DNA of 56,853 nt, taken from contig NZ_RJMV01000010.1 in assembly GCF_003943735.1 (NCBI RefSeq), positions 1 through 56,853 on the forward strand, given 5' to 3'. The notes beneath the pieces are model-generated. The model saw nothing but the letters and a program-made list of their open reading frames with translations, was not told the origin of the DNA and searched no databases. The DNA comes from Streptococcus sanguinis. Its GTDB lineage: Bacteria > Bacillota > Bacilli > Lactobacillales > Streptococcaceae. The position numbers and the translations under genes were made by a program. Every line of letters starts with the position of its first letter. Position 1 is the first letter of the stretch. Shown here piece after piece: positions 41,382-50,208 of the stretch.

Positions 41382-44300
41382 CTATTCTGCCGAAATTCCC
41401 AGAATTTCTCGAATTTCCTCCACAGAGAGACTGGATTTAGCTTCTGCTCCGTCCAGAATAGTCGAAACCAGATTGCGCTTGCTCTCCTGAAGCTCCTGTA
41501 TCTTCTCCTCAATCGTACCCCGTGTAATCATCCGATAGACTTCGACATTGCGCTCCTGACCGATACGGTGGGCACGGCCGATGGCCTGGGCCTCAACCGC
41601 TGGATTCCACCAGAGGTCAACCAAGATGACTGTGTCAGCACCGGTCAGATTGAGACCGACACCTCCGGCCTTGAGGGAGATCAGAAAGGCTGAACGCTGG
41701 CCGTCATTGAATGCTGTTGTCATGTCCTGACGCTCCTTGGCCGGAGTAGAGCCTGTAATCTTAAAGGACTCCATTCCAAGCTTGTCCAGCTCGCTCTCGA
41801 TAATATCCAGCATACCACGAAATTGTGAAAATATGAGGACACGACGATTACCATCTTGTATCTGTTCAAGTAATTCCCGCAAACTTTCCAGCTTACCGCT
41901 CTCGCCCTCGTAATCTTCCATAAACAGCTTCGGAGTGTCACAGATCTGGCGGAGGCGCATAAGACCTGACAAAATCTCTATCTTACTGCGATTGATTTCA
42001 TCTTCTGTCGCATGGATGATTCTGTCCTGCATCTGCTTGAGCAGAGCCAGATAAATGGTCTTCTGGCTATCTGCCAATTCATTGCGATAGGCAACTTCAA
42101 TCAAATCAGGCAATTCCTGCAGCACATCTTCTTTCTTGCGCCGCATGACAAATGGTTTGATATAACGGGCGACTTTCTCAGCCGGTAGTTTTAAAAATTC
42201 CTTTTTACTTGGCAAAAGTCCTGGCATGACAATTTGGAAAATAGACCAAAGTTCTCCCAGATTATTCTCAATCGGCGTCCCAGAAAGGGCATAGGTATGC
42301 TCCACTTCAAAATCCCGCAAATACTGGGCAATCTTGGTCTGGTCATTTTTCATGACCTGAGCCTCATCCAAAATCAAATACTGGAAGTGATTGTCCCGGT
42401 ATTCTTCCACATCCTGCCTGAAAGAAGCATAGCTAGTAATCGTAATCTGATGCTTCTCCGCAATCAGCTCATCACGAACATTTTTCAGACCATACACCAC
42501 CGCTACATCCAGATGCGGAGCAAATTTAGCAAACTCATCGCTCCAGTTGTAAATCAGGCTGGATGGCGCCAAGATTAAGACTTTCTTAGAGTCATCTATA
42601 CGCGAACTCAGAAAAGAAATCGTCTGCAGGGTCTTCCCTAGTCCCATATCGTCAGCCAGAATTCCACCAAATCCATACTTATCCAACATAGATAACCACT
42701 TGACACCCGTCTCTTGGTAATCCCGAAGGTCAGCCTTGACTTGCAGCTTGGGAAGAGGAAATTCCTCAGGGTGAGTCAGGTCAAAGGCCAGTTGCTGCAC
42801 ATCTTTTGAAAACTGTACCCTATCCTTGCCCTTGAAAAACTCTGCCAGTTGGTAAGCTGCTAGACTGCTAGTCTGAATGAAGCCATTTTTAGTCTGCTTA
42901 CTCCGCAGCTGCTGCAAAGTCCTACTCATTTCCTTGGTCTCTTCATCGAAAATCAAAACTTGCCCAGACTTACTGATAAAGAAGTCCTGCTCCTTGAAGA
43001 GCGAATCAAGCACCGCATCGACCTCTGACTGCGCAATACCGGCAAAATCAAAACTAATATCTAAAAGGCCACCCTTCATCTTGACAGAGATCCTTGGACT
43101 TTCTGTCTGTGCCAGTGCCTCTAACTCTTCTGTCATGCTGACACGGCCCAAAGCCTCAAAATTGGGAATGACTTCTGAGAAGAAATGATAAATTTCTTCC
43201 GGCTTCAGAGGCGGTCTCTGACTGTAAAAGTCTGCCACAAAACCTGCCTGCAGCATTTGCTTAAATACCTGCTGCTCATGCTCAAAATTACCTGCAAAAG
43301 GCAGACGTTCCAAATCTTTGCGAGTCGTCACTTTCCTGTCTCCATAGTCAAAGACAGTGTCCAAAATCAGACGCTTGTCAGGACCGATGTCAAAGTCAAA
43401 CTTGGCTGTAAAGTCATGAATCATCATACTTTCAGGTGCTTCTACCCGACCAACCTTTTTAAACTCAGACAAACTGGAAGCCAGCTTCGTTCTCTCTGAC
43501 AAGTCGAATTGCAGGCGCTTCAACCGATCATGCTCTATAGGCAACTCCCGTAAAGCCTTAATTAGTCTTATCTGCTGAGGATTTAGCTGGTAGAAGGTAT
43601 CTCCATAAAAAATAAACTGACCATCATAAAGCATCTTATAATTCTTCTCAGCAATGACTAGCTCAAAATGCTCTTCATACTCTTCCACTTGGAAAGTATA
43701 AACTTCTGACTCTTCATGTAAATCTTGGAAAAAGACTTCACTGTAGTCATAAAGGCTGTATTCTAAGCGGAAAGAAGACAGATTCATCAAGAAGATAACT
43801 CCCTCTTCAAAGATGCTAGCCGGGAAGAAAAGATTGCGCCCAGCATTTGGGAAAATCAAAGAGGAATCTTGCCCCTGATAGTCGAGCACTAGTCCTTGCA
43901 GGAAAACGAGCAAATCTTGACTGGCTTCATCAAAATCCTCCAAATGAATAGCCTCATAGTAACTCTTACCAATCTGATAATGTCCGCCCTTTTCCAAGGT
44001 CCGAAGGAAGGAAAGAACGTCTCGGACAACATAAGAGCGCTCGTCCGGCAAGCGACTGATTCGGAGACTCCAGAGAAACTGCCCTGTATAAGAATCCTCC
44101 TGACCAGTAGCCGAAAGCTCATAACGAACCTGTTGATTGGATTTATCCGGCAAGACTTTATCCAAGAACAAGCTTCCAAAAGAAACCAGCTCTTGGGTCT
44201 CCTGACTGGTCAACTCCTCTTCTTCCATACTCTTTAGCACATCTTTTCCAGATGGAGCATTTTTCAGATAATACTCCAAGGCTGCCAGATGGGCACAGTA

Positions 44301-44483
44301 TTTTTTCTTCTGGAAAAAGTCGCAATAACAAAAGATGACATCATCATCCAAGCTATAGCGCAAATTACACTCATCTACACGAGCATATAAAAGAGAATCA
44401 CTGACCTCAAGGATTACTACCTTATTGTTTTCAACCAGGGCAATTCCTTCTGTCCGAATCTTACCAGGAATTAATTTTGCCAT
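41382..44483 (-). CDS. SNF2-family DEAD/DEAH helicase with SWIM zinc finger
   Basis: A 1033-residue protein. The N-terminus has a SWIM-type zinc finger (CYC-x7-CAH, in FCYCDFFQKKKYCAHLAALEYYL). The SNF2 ATPase is in the C-terminal half: motif I DDMGLGKTLQ, motif II LDEAQ (DEAH-box variant, YLILDEAQVMKN), motif III ALSGTPIENN, motif V GVGLNLTGADTVILVD and motif VI QAIGRAHRIGQ. Such proteins are ATP-driven DNA translocases; the bacterial role is poorly known, with links to transcription recycling (RapA-like). Start ATG at 44483 has AAGGTGG upstream; the longer frame would begin with GTG inside that site. Confidence 0.92.
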   Translation of the reverse strand: MAKLIPGKIRTEGIALVENNKVVILEVSDSLLYARVDECNLRYSLDDDVIFCYCDFFQKKKYCAHLAALEYYLKNAPSGKDVLKSMEEEELTSQETQELVSFGSLFLDKVLPDKSNQQVRYELSATGQEDSYTGQFLWSLRISRLPDERSYVVRDVLSFLRTLEKGGHYQIGKSYYEAIHLEDFDEASQDLLVFLQGLVLDYQGQDSSLIFPNAGRNLFFPASIFEEGVIFLMNLSSFRLEYSLYDYSEVFFQDLHEESEVYTFQVEEYEEHFELVIAEKNYKMLYDGQFIFYGDTFYQLNPQQIRLIKALRELPIEHDRLKRLQFDLSERTKLASSLSEFKKVGRVEAPESMMIHDFTAKFDFDIGPDKRLILDTVFDYGDRKVTTRKDLERLPFAGNFEHEQQVFKQMLQAGFVADFYSQRPPLKPEEIYHFFSEVIPNFEALGRVSMTEELEALAQTESPRISVKMKGGLLDISFDFAGIAQSEVDAVLDSLFKEQDFFISKSGQVLIFDEETKEMSRTLQQLRSKQTKNGFIQTSSLAAYQLAEFFKGKDRVQFSKDVQQLAFDLTHPEEFPLPKLQVKADLRDYQETGVKWLSMLDKYGFGGILADDMGLGKTLQTISFLSSRIDDSKKVLILAPSSLIYNWSDEFAKFAPHLDVAVVYGLKNVRDELIAEKHQITITSYASFRQDVEEYRDNHFQYLILDEAQVMKNDQTKIAQYLRDFEVEHTYALSGTPIENNLGELWSIFQIVMPGLLPSKKEFLKLPAEKVARYIKPFVMRRKKEDVLQELPDLIEVAYRNELADSQKTIYLALLKQMQDRIIHATEDEINRSKIEILSGLMRLRQICDTPKLFMEDYEGESGKLESLRELLEQIQDGNRRVLIFSQFRGMLDIIESELDKLGMESFKITGSTPAKERQDMTTAFNDGQRSAFLISLKAGGVGLNLTGADTVILVDLWWNPAVEAQAIGRAHRIGQERNVEVYRMITRGTIEEKIQELQESKRNLVSTILDGAEAKSSLSVEEIREILGISAE

Positions 44484-44540
44484 AATTACCACCTTACATT
44501 TATCTCACCATTATACCATACTTTCGACATAAAAAAAGAA

Positions 44541-44562
44541 AAGCAAGCTCTTATGCTTACTT
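44541..44562 (-). terminator. Intrinsic terminator of der
   Basis: Minus-strand AAGTAAGC / GCTTGCTT (one G-T pair), 6-base loop, then TTCTTTTTTT. It lies about 50 bases past the der stop. Confidence 0.7.
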
Positions 44563-44610
44563 TCATTTTTACATATAAACGTATGTTTGTCAAATTGCTG
44601 TTTTACAACT

Positions 44611-45921
44611 CTATTTCCGCTTCCTTGCAATCAAGTGAATCGGGGTTCCTTCAAAAATAAAGGCCTTGCGGATTTGATTTTCCAAGAAACGCAGGTAAGA
44701 GAAATGCATGAGTTCTTCTTCGTTGACAAAGATGACAAAGGTTGGCGGTTTGGTCGCTACCTGAGTCGCATAAAAAATCTTGAGACGCTTGCCCTTGTCA
44801 GTCGGTGTCGGATTAATGGCGATGGCATCCATGATAACATCATTGAGCACCGCTGACGGAATACGAGTATTCTGACTCTGACTGATTTTCTTAATCATGT
44901 CCGGCAGCTTATGGAGACGCTGCTTGGTTAGGGCAGAGACAAAGATAATCGGTGCATAAGACAGATACTGGAACTGGTCACGAATATCTGCTTCCCAGTC
45001 TTTCATGGTATGGTTATCTTTTTCTAGCGTATCCCACTTATTGACGACGATGATCATTCCTTTTCCAGCTTCATGGGCAAAGCCAGCGATTCGCTTGTCG
45101 TACTCACGAATTCCTTCTTCGGCATTCAGCACCATCAGAACGACATCTGAGCGATCAATGGCCCGCATAGCCCGCATGACAGAGTACTTCTCTGTGTTTT
45201 CATAGACCTTGCCTGACTTGCGCATACCAGCCGTATCGATCATGGTAAACTCCTGACCTTCACTGTCTGTAAAGACCGTATCAATAGCGTCACGCGTCGT
45301 ACCAGCAACAGGACTGGCAATAACACGCTCCTCACCCAAGATAGCATTGATCAAGCTAGACTTACCGACATTAGGACGGCCAATCAGACTAAACTTAATC
45401 ATATCAGGATTTTCAGCGACTTCTTCATTTGGCAGATTTTCAACGATGGCGTCAAGAACATCCCCTGTACCAATCCCGTGGACTGAAGAAACTGGGAATG
45501 GATCGCCCAAGCCCAACGCATAGAAATCAAAAATCTCATTGCGCATTTCGGGGTTGTCCACCTTGTTGACCGCTAAAATAATCGGCTTATGGGTCTTGTA
45601 AAGCATGCGAGCTACATACTCGTCCGCATCTGTAATACCTTCCTTGCCAGACACGACAAAAACGATAACATCTGCTTCGTCCATAGCGATCTCAGCCTGG
45701 TGTTTGATTTGCTCCATAAAAGGCGCGTCAACATCGTCAATTCCGCCCGTGTCAATAATACTAAACTTACGGTTGAGCCAGCTTGCTGTCGCATAGATTC
45801 GGTCGCGGGTCACCCCTTCGACATCTTCCACAATGGAAATCCGCTCACCGGCAATCCGATTGAAAAGCGTTGATTTGCCGACATTAGGCCGGCCGACAAT
45901 GGCAATAGTTGGTAAGGCCAT
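44611..45921 (-). CDS. der: Ribosome biogenesis GTPase Der (EngA)
   Basis: A 436-residue double GTPase. G1 appears twice: GRPNVGKST (about residue 10) and GRPNVGKSS (about 184). G3 is DTGGIDD and DTAGMRK, and G4 is NKVD and NKWD. A C-terminal KH-like domain follows. It is required for 50S ribosome assembly. RBS AGAGGAAAAAC precedes the ATG. A small hairpin separates it from the nitroreductase gene. Confidence 0.96.
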   Translation of the reverse strand: MALPTIAIVGRPNVGKSTLFNRIAGERISIVEDVEGVTRDRIYATASWLNRKFSIIDTGGIDDVDAPFMEQIKHQAEIAMDEADVIVFVVSGKEGITDADEYVARMLYKTHKPIILAVNKVDNPEMRNEIFDFYALGLGDPFPVSSVHGIGTGDVLDAIVENLPNEEVAENPDMIKFSLIGRPNVGKSSLINAILGEERVIASPVAGTTRDAIDTVFTDSEGQEFTMIDTAGMRKSGKVYENTEKYSVMRAMRAIDRSDVVLMVLNAEEGIREYDKRIAGFAHEAGKGMIIVVNKWDTLEKDNHTMKDWEADIRDQFQYLSYAPIIFVSALTKQRLHKLPDMIKKISQSQNTRIPSAVLNDVIMDAIAINPTPTDKGKRLKIFYATQVATKPPTFVIFVNEEELMHFSYLRFLENQIRKAFIFEGTPIHLIARKRK

Positions 45922-45963
45922 GTTTTTCCTCTTTCATTCTTTAGGACAGAGCCAAACTCCGTC

Positions 45964-46680
45964 CTATTTTTCTAATTTCTTTTCTTTGAACAATTGGTCA
46001 ATAGCCTGATTTGGCTCCTGACCAAATTGAGCAGCTAGGCGCTGACTCCAGGTCCCCTTAGCTCGCTCACCTGCATATTCAGTCTGTACGCGGTCATAAG
46101 CTTGGATAGTTGAACGATCCTGTTCATGATATTCTGCCTCAAAGACCACTGCTTCATAAGGCAGGCGTGGCTTGACTGCATGATTCTGGTTGGGAGTTCC
46201 CAGAGCAATCCCAAAGACTGGATAAGTGTAGTCCGGTAGCTTAAAAAGCTCTGCTATTTGACTGGCAGCATATCGAACCAGCCCAATGATTACCCCGCCG
46301 TAGCCTAAACTTTCAGCTGCTAACAGGGTATTTTGCCCCGCTAAAGCAGCATCTACTGAGCTAATCAGGAGATTTTCTGTTCCCTCAGGATAAAAGTCTT
46401 CCGTATGCATGTGAACGCCCTTTTGAGCTCGATTGAGGTCACCGACAAAAAGCAGGAAGGCCGAAGACTGCCGAATGGCTTCTTGAGGCACCAAGTCAAA
46501 GAGGGCTTCTTTTTTCTCTTTGCTTCGCACCACAATGATCGAATAGGACTGGAAATTCTTCCAGCTGGACGCAGCCCGCCCAGCATCAATGATGGCACGT
46601 AATTCCTTATCCGAAATCTGCTCCTCCGTAAAGCGGCGAACAGACGTGTGAGCATTCATCAAGTTAATTGTTTCATTCAT
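45964..46680 (-). CDS. Nitroreductase-family NADPH-dependent oxidoreductase (NfsA/Frp-like)
   Basis: A 238-residue FMN flavoprotein. The N-terminal MNAHTSVRRFTEEQISDKELRAIIDAGRAASSWKNFQSYSIIVVR is the family FMN/NADPH site, and the AAESLGYGGVIIGLVRY stretch is conserved in NfsA/FRP-type enzymes. It reduces FMN, nitro compounds or quinones. The stop lies close to the der upstream region and the start overlaps dnaI (ATGA), so it is the last gene of the nrdR-dnaB-dnaI operon. Confidence 0.92.
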   Translation of the reverse strand: MNETINLMNAHTSVRRFTEEQISDKELRAIIDAGRAASSWKNFQSYSIIVVRSKEKKEALFDLVPQEAIRQSSAFLLFVGDLNRAQKGVHMHTEDFYPEGTENLLISSVDAALAGQNTLLAAESLGYGGVIIGLVRYAASQIAELFKLPDYTYPVFGIALGTPNQNHAVKPRLPYEAVVFEAEYHEQDRSTIQAYDRVQTEYAGERAKGTWSQRLAAQFGQEPNQAIDQLFKEKKLEK

Positions 46681-47576
46681 CGGCGGTTCTCTCCTTCTAG
46701 GCGCACCTCCTGAGCCAGAAACTTAATTCGCTCCATAACCCGCTTGGCCTGCCAAGTCTCATCGCCATTCTTAGAGCTGGCAAAGTGACGCTCCAAATCT
46801 GCAAACTTAAAGTTAGAAGTAAAGAAAGTTGGCAGATTTTCCTGCATACGGTGCTGGAGAATGACCTGCAAAATCTCATCGCGCATCCAAGGGCTAGACT
46901 GCTCTGCACCGATATCATCCAAAATCAGCACTTGAGCTGTCTTGACCTGATCAATCTTCTCCTTGACCAAGCCAGAGCTAATCGCATTCTTAACATCTAA
47001 AACAAAGCTTGGATAATGGAGCAGTGTCGTTGAAACACTGCGTTTTTCTGACAAATCATGCGCCAGAGCAGCCATCATATAACTCTTACCGACCCCAAAA
47101 TCGCCGTAGAGATAAACAGCCTTCTGATAATTCGGGAACTCAGCAACGAAGTTGGTCAAAAGTTCAAAAGCTTTGTAGCGGCCATCATCGTCCAGATCCA
47201 CCTGAGCCAGACTAGCCTCCTTGAGACTGGCTGGTAGGCTGATAAGATTGAGACGGTTTCTAATGGCCTCCTGTCTCTCCTGCTCAATCAACTCAGGCGT
47301 CTCTTCATAGGCAACATCCGCATAGCCTTCATTTTTCACCAAGATTGGCTTATAGCCCTTGGCAATATAGGTCTCATCCCCCAGCAAAAAGCGGTTGCGC
47401 TCCGTAATATACTGGTTAAACTTGGAGACACTACGCTGAATCTCAGCTTGGGTCAGCTTTTCCTGCTGGATAAAGGCTGCCACATCTGAATCCGCCATAA
47501 TCTGCTTGACCAGCTCCTGATAGTCAAACTGCCACACCCTATTCATATGAGGCATATTCTGTCCTATTTTCTCCAT
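46677..47576 (-). CDS. dnaI: Primosomal helicase loader DnaI
   Basis: A 299-residue AAA+ protein: N-terminal DnaI_N domain and Walker A YLYGDFGVGKSYMMAAL (about residue 155), Walker B VLILDDIGAEQ (about 215) and sensor YFTSNFKFADLERHF-type block (TFFTSNFKF). It loads the replicative helicase with DnaB and DnaD. It directly abuts dnaB, no gap, and overlaps the nitroreductase gene by four bases. Confidence 0.95.
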   Translation of the reverse strand: MEKIGQNMPHMNRVWQFDYQELVKQIMADSDVAAFIQQEKLTQAEIQRSVSKFNQYITERNRFLLGDETYIAKGYKPILVKNEGYADVAYEETPELIEQERQEAIRNRLNLISLPASLKEASLAQVDLDDDGRYKAFELLTNFVAEFPNYQKAVYLYGDFGVGKSYMMAALAHDLSEKRSVSTTLLHYPSFVLDVKNAISSGLVKEKIDQVKTAQVLILDDIGAEQSSPWMRDEILQVILQHRMQENLPTFFTSNFKFADLERHFASSKNGDETWQAKRVMERIKFLAQEVRLEGENRR

Positions 47577-48731
47577 TTATTCGCCTCCTCCTTCAAGTTT
47601 GGCTAAGAGCCGACGTTTCTGCTCTTCTAGCTCGGCCTGCCTCTCTGCGCTCGTTTTATTTTTATAATCCGGCTGACTCCAGTCAGGTACGTTGCTCTTG
47701 GTAGAGCCTTGTCCAGATTTAGCTGGACGGTTCTGGGGCTGCTGGTTGCGCTCACGAATTTTCAAGACAGCTTCCTCAGCTGTCGTCACCTTTTGATAAG
47801 AAAAATCATTGGCTACCTTGAGGGCGTACTTTTCATTGAGATTGGCTGAATCCACCTTATTAAAGGTCAAGAGTAAGACTACGTTGATAACCTCGTCCAA
47901 AAGGCCTAATTCAGCTAAATCTAGCAAAAGCTTTCTCTCCGTCCTCGTAATAGCAGCCTGACGGGTTTTTTTAATTTCTGCCAGGAAAACCATTGGCGAT
48001 GTTCGTTTCGCTTCTTGGATAATAGACTGCTCCTGCTTAGAAAACTGACCTTCTGCTGGCTTCTGAACTAGCTTTTGCTTCATCCGCTTGGTAGAAATGA
48101 CCTGAGAAACGGCTGTTTCTCTAGCCAAGACATAGGTCTCATACCAAGTCCACTTCTTCTGCTCAGCAATTGCAAACAATTCTAGCACATCTTCCTTTTC
48201 ATTGGCAAAGCGAAGATTGTCCTGAGCCATCCGTTGCTTGAAATACTCCAAGTCAAAATCATTGGCCTTTCGCACTGCCCTTGCTTGCTCAGCTTCCATA
48301 CCAAACACCTGCATAAAAGGTTTGACCAATTTCTCTCCGCTAGGATTTTCTGGTCGCAGGGCTTCTGCAGCAGCCTCGCCGATTTTCTTTTCTAAGAGCC
48401 GACTGTACACATTATGGCTGAAAAATTCCTCCGTCGTTAAGGTTGGGTGGAGTTGAACCAGATAGTGGTCATCTGTTTGATAAAGATCTACTAGCTTAAT
48501 CGCCGCCAAACGCTCAAAACTTTCTTCTAAAATATTAAGTCCAAAATCTAAATGATTGAGAATCTGACTGAAGAGATGCTGCTTTTGCTCATTATCCCCA
48601 AAAGACAGCAGATAAAGATAAAGTGCTATCGCTTCTCTCCCTAAAATCGGCAAATAGAGCTTGGTCAAGACAGCAATATCTGGGCTGACTGCATTATTGC
48701 GCAAGAAAGAAAACTGATGGTTTGGTTTCAT
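47577..48731 (-). CDS. dnaB: Replication initiation/membrane attachment protein DnaB
   Basis: A 384-residue protein of the Gram-positive DnaB/DnaD family: an N-terminal winged-helix region (ISPDIAVLTKLYLPILGREAIALYLYL) and a DnaD-like C-terminal domain with LLLTFNKVDSANLNEKYALKVANDF. The tail is basic, Gln/Pro-rich. It starts primosome assembly with DnaD and DnaI. Not the E. coli helicase of the same name. nrdR lies directly upstream with no gap. Confidence 0.94.
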   Translation of the reverse strand: MKPNHQFSFLRNNAVSPDIAVLTKLYLPILGREAIALYLYLLSFGDNEQKQHLFSQILNHLDFGLNILEESFERLAAIKLVDLYQTDDHYLVQLHPTLTTEEFFSHNVYSRLLEKKIGEAAAEALRPENPSGEKLVKPFMQVFGMEAEQARAVRKANDFDLEYFKQRMAQDNLRFANEKEDVLELFAIAEQKKWTWYETYVLARETAVSQVISTKRMKQKLVQKPAEGQFSKQEQSIIQEAKRTSPMVFLAEIKKTRQAAITRTERKLLLDLAELGLLDEVINVVLLLTFNKVDSANLNEKYALKVANDFSYQKVTTAEEAVLKIRERNQQPQNRPAKSGQGSTKSNVPDWSQPDYKNKTSAERQAELEEQKRRLLAKLEGGGE

Positions 48732-49205
48732 TTATTTGTCCTTTTTCTTCTTGGACCCCTTGGTAATCTGCTTGAGCAGGCTTTCCAGCTCGCCCACATC
48801 CTTGAAACTCCGGTAAACACTGGCGAAACGAACGTAGGTGATTTCATCCAGCTCTGCCAGTTCATCCATGACTAAGGATCCAATATACTCACTATTGATT
48901 TCATTGTCGCTCTGACTGCGGACCTTTTGCTCGATTCGGTTGACAATCTCCTCTATTTCGTCACTAGATACTGGCCGCTTTTGAGCGGAGCGAATAATAC
49001 CGTTAAAAATCTTATCCCGAGAAAATTGCTCACGCGTCCCGTCCTTTTTGACAACCACTAGGGTTCTCTCTTCGACGCGCTCGTAGGTCGTAAAGCGGTG
49101 TTGACATTCCTCACACTCACGGCGGCGACGGATTGTATTCCCATCTTCTGCCTGTCTGCTATCAACCACACTTGATTTATTCCCACCACATTTCGGACAA
49201 CGCAT
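48732..49205 (-). CDS. nrdR: Transcriptional repressor NrdR
   Basis: A 157-residue protein: zinc ribbon with Cys3, Cys6, Cys31 and Cys34, and an ATP-cone ([47 protein letters not shown]). It senses ATP/dATP and represses ribonucleotide reductase genes. It leads the nrdR-dnaB-dnaI-nitroreductase operon. The tail is basic (KGSKKKKDK). Promoter -10 TATAAT (minus, 49235-49240) lies 30 bases upstream, with extended TGT. Confidence 0.95.
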   Translation of the reverse strand: MRCPKCGGNKSSVVDSRQAEDGNTIRRRRECEECQHRFTTYERVEERTLVVVKKDGTREQFSRDKIFNGIIRSAQKRPVSSDEIEEIVNRIEQKVRSQSDNEINSEYIGSLVMDELAELDEITYVRFASVYRSFKDVGELESLLKQITKGSKKKKDK

Positions 49206-49277
49206 ACCATTTCCTCCTAGAATCCTAATACTTCATTATAACACGTTTTCAAGAATAACAAAAGACAGCCGTTTGGG

Positions 49278-49301
49278 GTGTAAAATTTCGCGATTTTACC
49301 C
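49278..49301. other. Palindrome upstream of the nrdR promoter
   Basis: GTAAAAT / ATTTTAC around TTCGCG. It is 38 bases upstream of the nrdR -10 and not followed by a T run on either side, so it is more like an operator than a terminator. Confidence 0.4.
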
Positions 49302-49330
49302 TAAATATATCTTTATCAAAAAGAAAAAGA

Positions 49331-49363
49331 GAGGCAAACCTGTCTCATTCTCAGTCTTACCTC
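49331..49363 (-). terminator. Intrinsic terminator of the endonuclease gene
   Basis: Minus-strand GAGGTAAGACTG / CAGGTTTGCCTC with one mismatch, 9-base loop, then TCTTTTTCTTTTT. It lies 13 bases past the stop codon. Confidence 0.8.
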
Positions 49364-49375
49364 ATCTTTTTACTA

Positions 49376-50191
49376 TTATAAAGTCACTTGCACTTCTAAA
49401 CCAAAGTGGTCACTGACAACAGGGGTTTCTTTCCCGTCAAAAACGACAGCGGAGCGCTCAATGCTCATCCCTTGACTAGTGAAAACATAGTCTATCTTCA
49501 GAGCATGTTTATTATCATCCCAGCCTGCAATAGTCCCTTCTACTGTCGCCTCTCCGATAGCTTCTTTTGCAGCAGTATGGCTATCCTGCAGCTTCAGTGG
49601 ACTGGCTAAGATAGTCTGGTAGCCTTGTTGACCGACTGGATTGTTGAAATCGCCCATGAGGACCAGAGGAGTTTCTGCTTTTAGCAGCTCTGCTTCAAGC
49701 TTAGCCCATTCCCCCTGGAAGCCTTTGTCCCACCAAGACAGATGGCAGGAGGCAATTGTTAGCAATTGACCTTCCACCTCAGTCTCGGCTAGCAAGACCT
49801 TGCGGGTATGGTAATCCCTAGGATCATTAACCTCTGATACCAGAACTTCTCTAGGAGTCAGCGGCTTTCTGGACAGAATTGCCACTCCTTCGTTATAAAT
49901 ATCAAACCCAATATGATTATAGGCCCAGGACCAATGATAGTCCAGTCCTGCTTCAGCCAATTTTTCTACCAGACATAGAGCAAAATGGTCTTGATGGATC
50001 TCAATTGCGCCCTCAACCGCCTGATAGAAAGGAGCCTGAACAACCTGTTCAGACTCCGTTAATTGATTGACTTCCTGCAGGCAAATGACATCATATTTTT
50101 CTTGAAGAATGCGTTCTGCAAGCTCATTAAGCTTGGTTTCTTGCTCTTCTTCCATCCAACTATGAGTATTTAATGTCAGGAATTTTGCCAT
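49376..50191 (-). CDS. Endonuclease/exonuclease/phosphatase family protein
   Basis: A 271-residue EEP-fold protein. It has FLTLNTHSWM at the start, catalytic Glu in ICLQEVNQ, GDFNNPVG and the C-terminal SDHFGLEV. Such enzymes cleave phosphodiesters in DNA or lipids; no signal peptide is seen, so it should be cytosolic. It is separated from ptsG by 17 bases, so it may share its transcript. Function not known. Confidence 0.9.
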   Translation of the reverse strand: MAKFLTLNTHSWMEEEQETKLNELAERILQEKYDVICLQEVNQLTESEQVVQAPFYQAVEGAIEIHQDHFALCLVEKLAEAGLDYHWSWAYNHIGFDIYNEGVAILSRKPLTPREVLVSEVNDPRDYHTRKVLLAETEVEGQLLTIASCHLSWWDKGFQGEWAKLEAELLKAETPLVLMGDFNNPVGQQGYQTILASPLKLQDSHTAAKEAIGEATVEGTIAGWDDNKHALKIDYVFTSQGMSIERSAVVFDGKETPVVSDHFGLEVQVTL

Positions 50192-50208
50192 GATTTCTCT
50201 TTTCTATA

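Noticed and set aside
45943..45968. TAGGAC/GTCCTA hairpin between der and the nitroreductase gene as a terminator
   Set aside because: On the minus strand it is not followed by a T run; on the plus strand no gene ends there.
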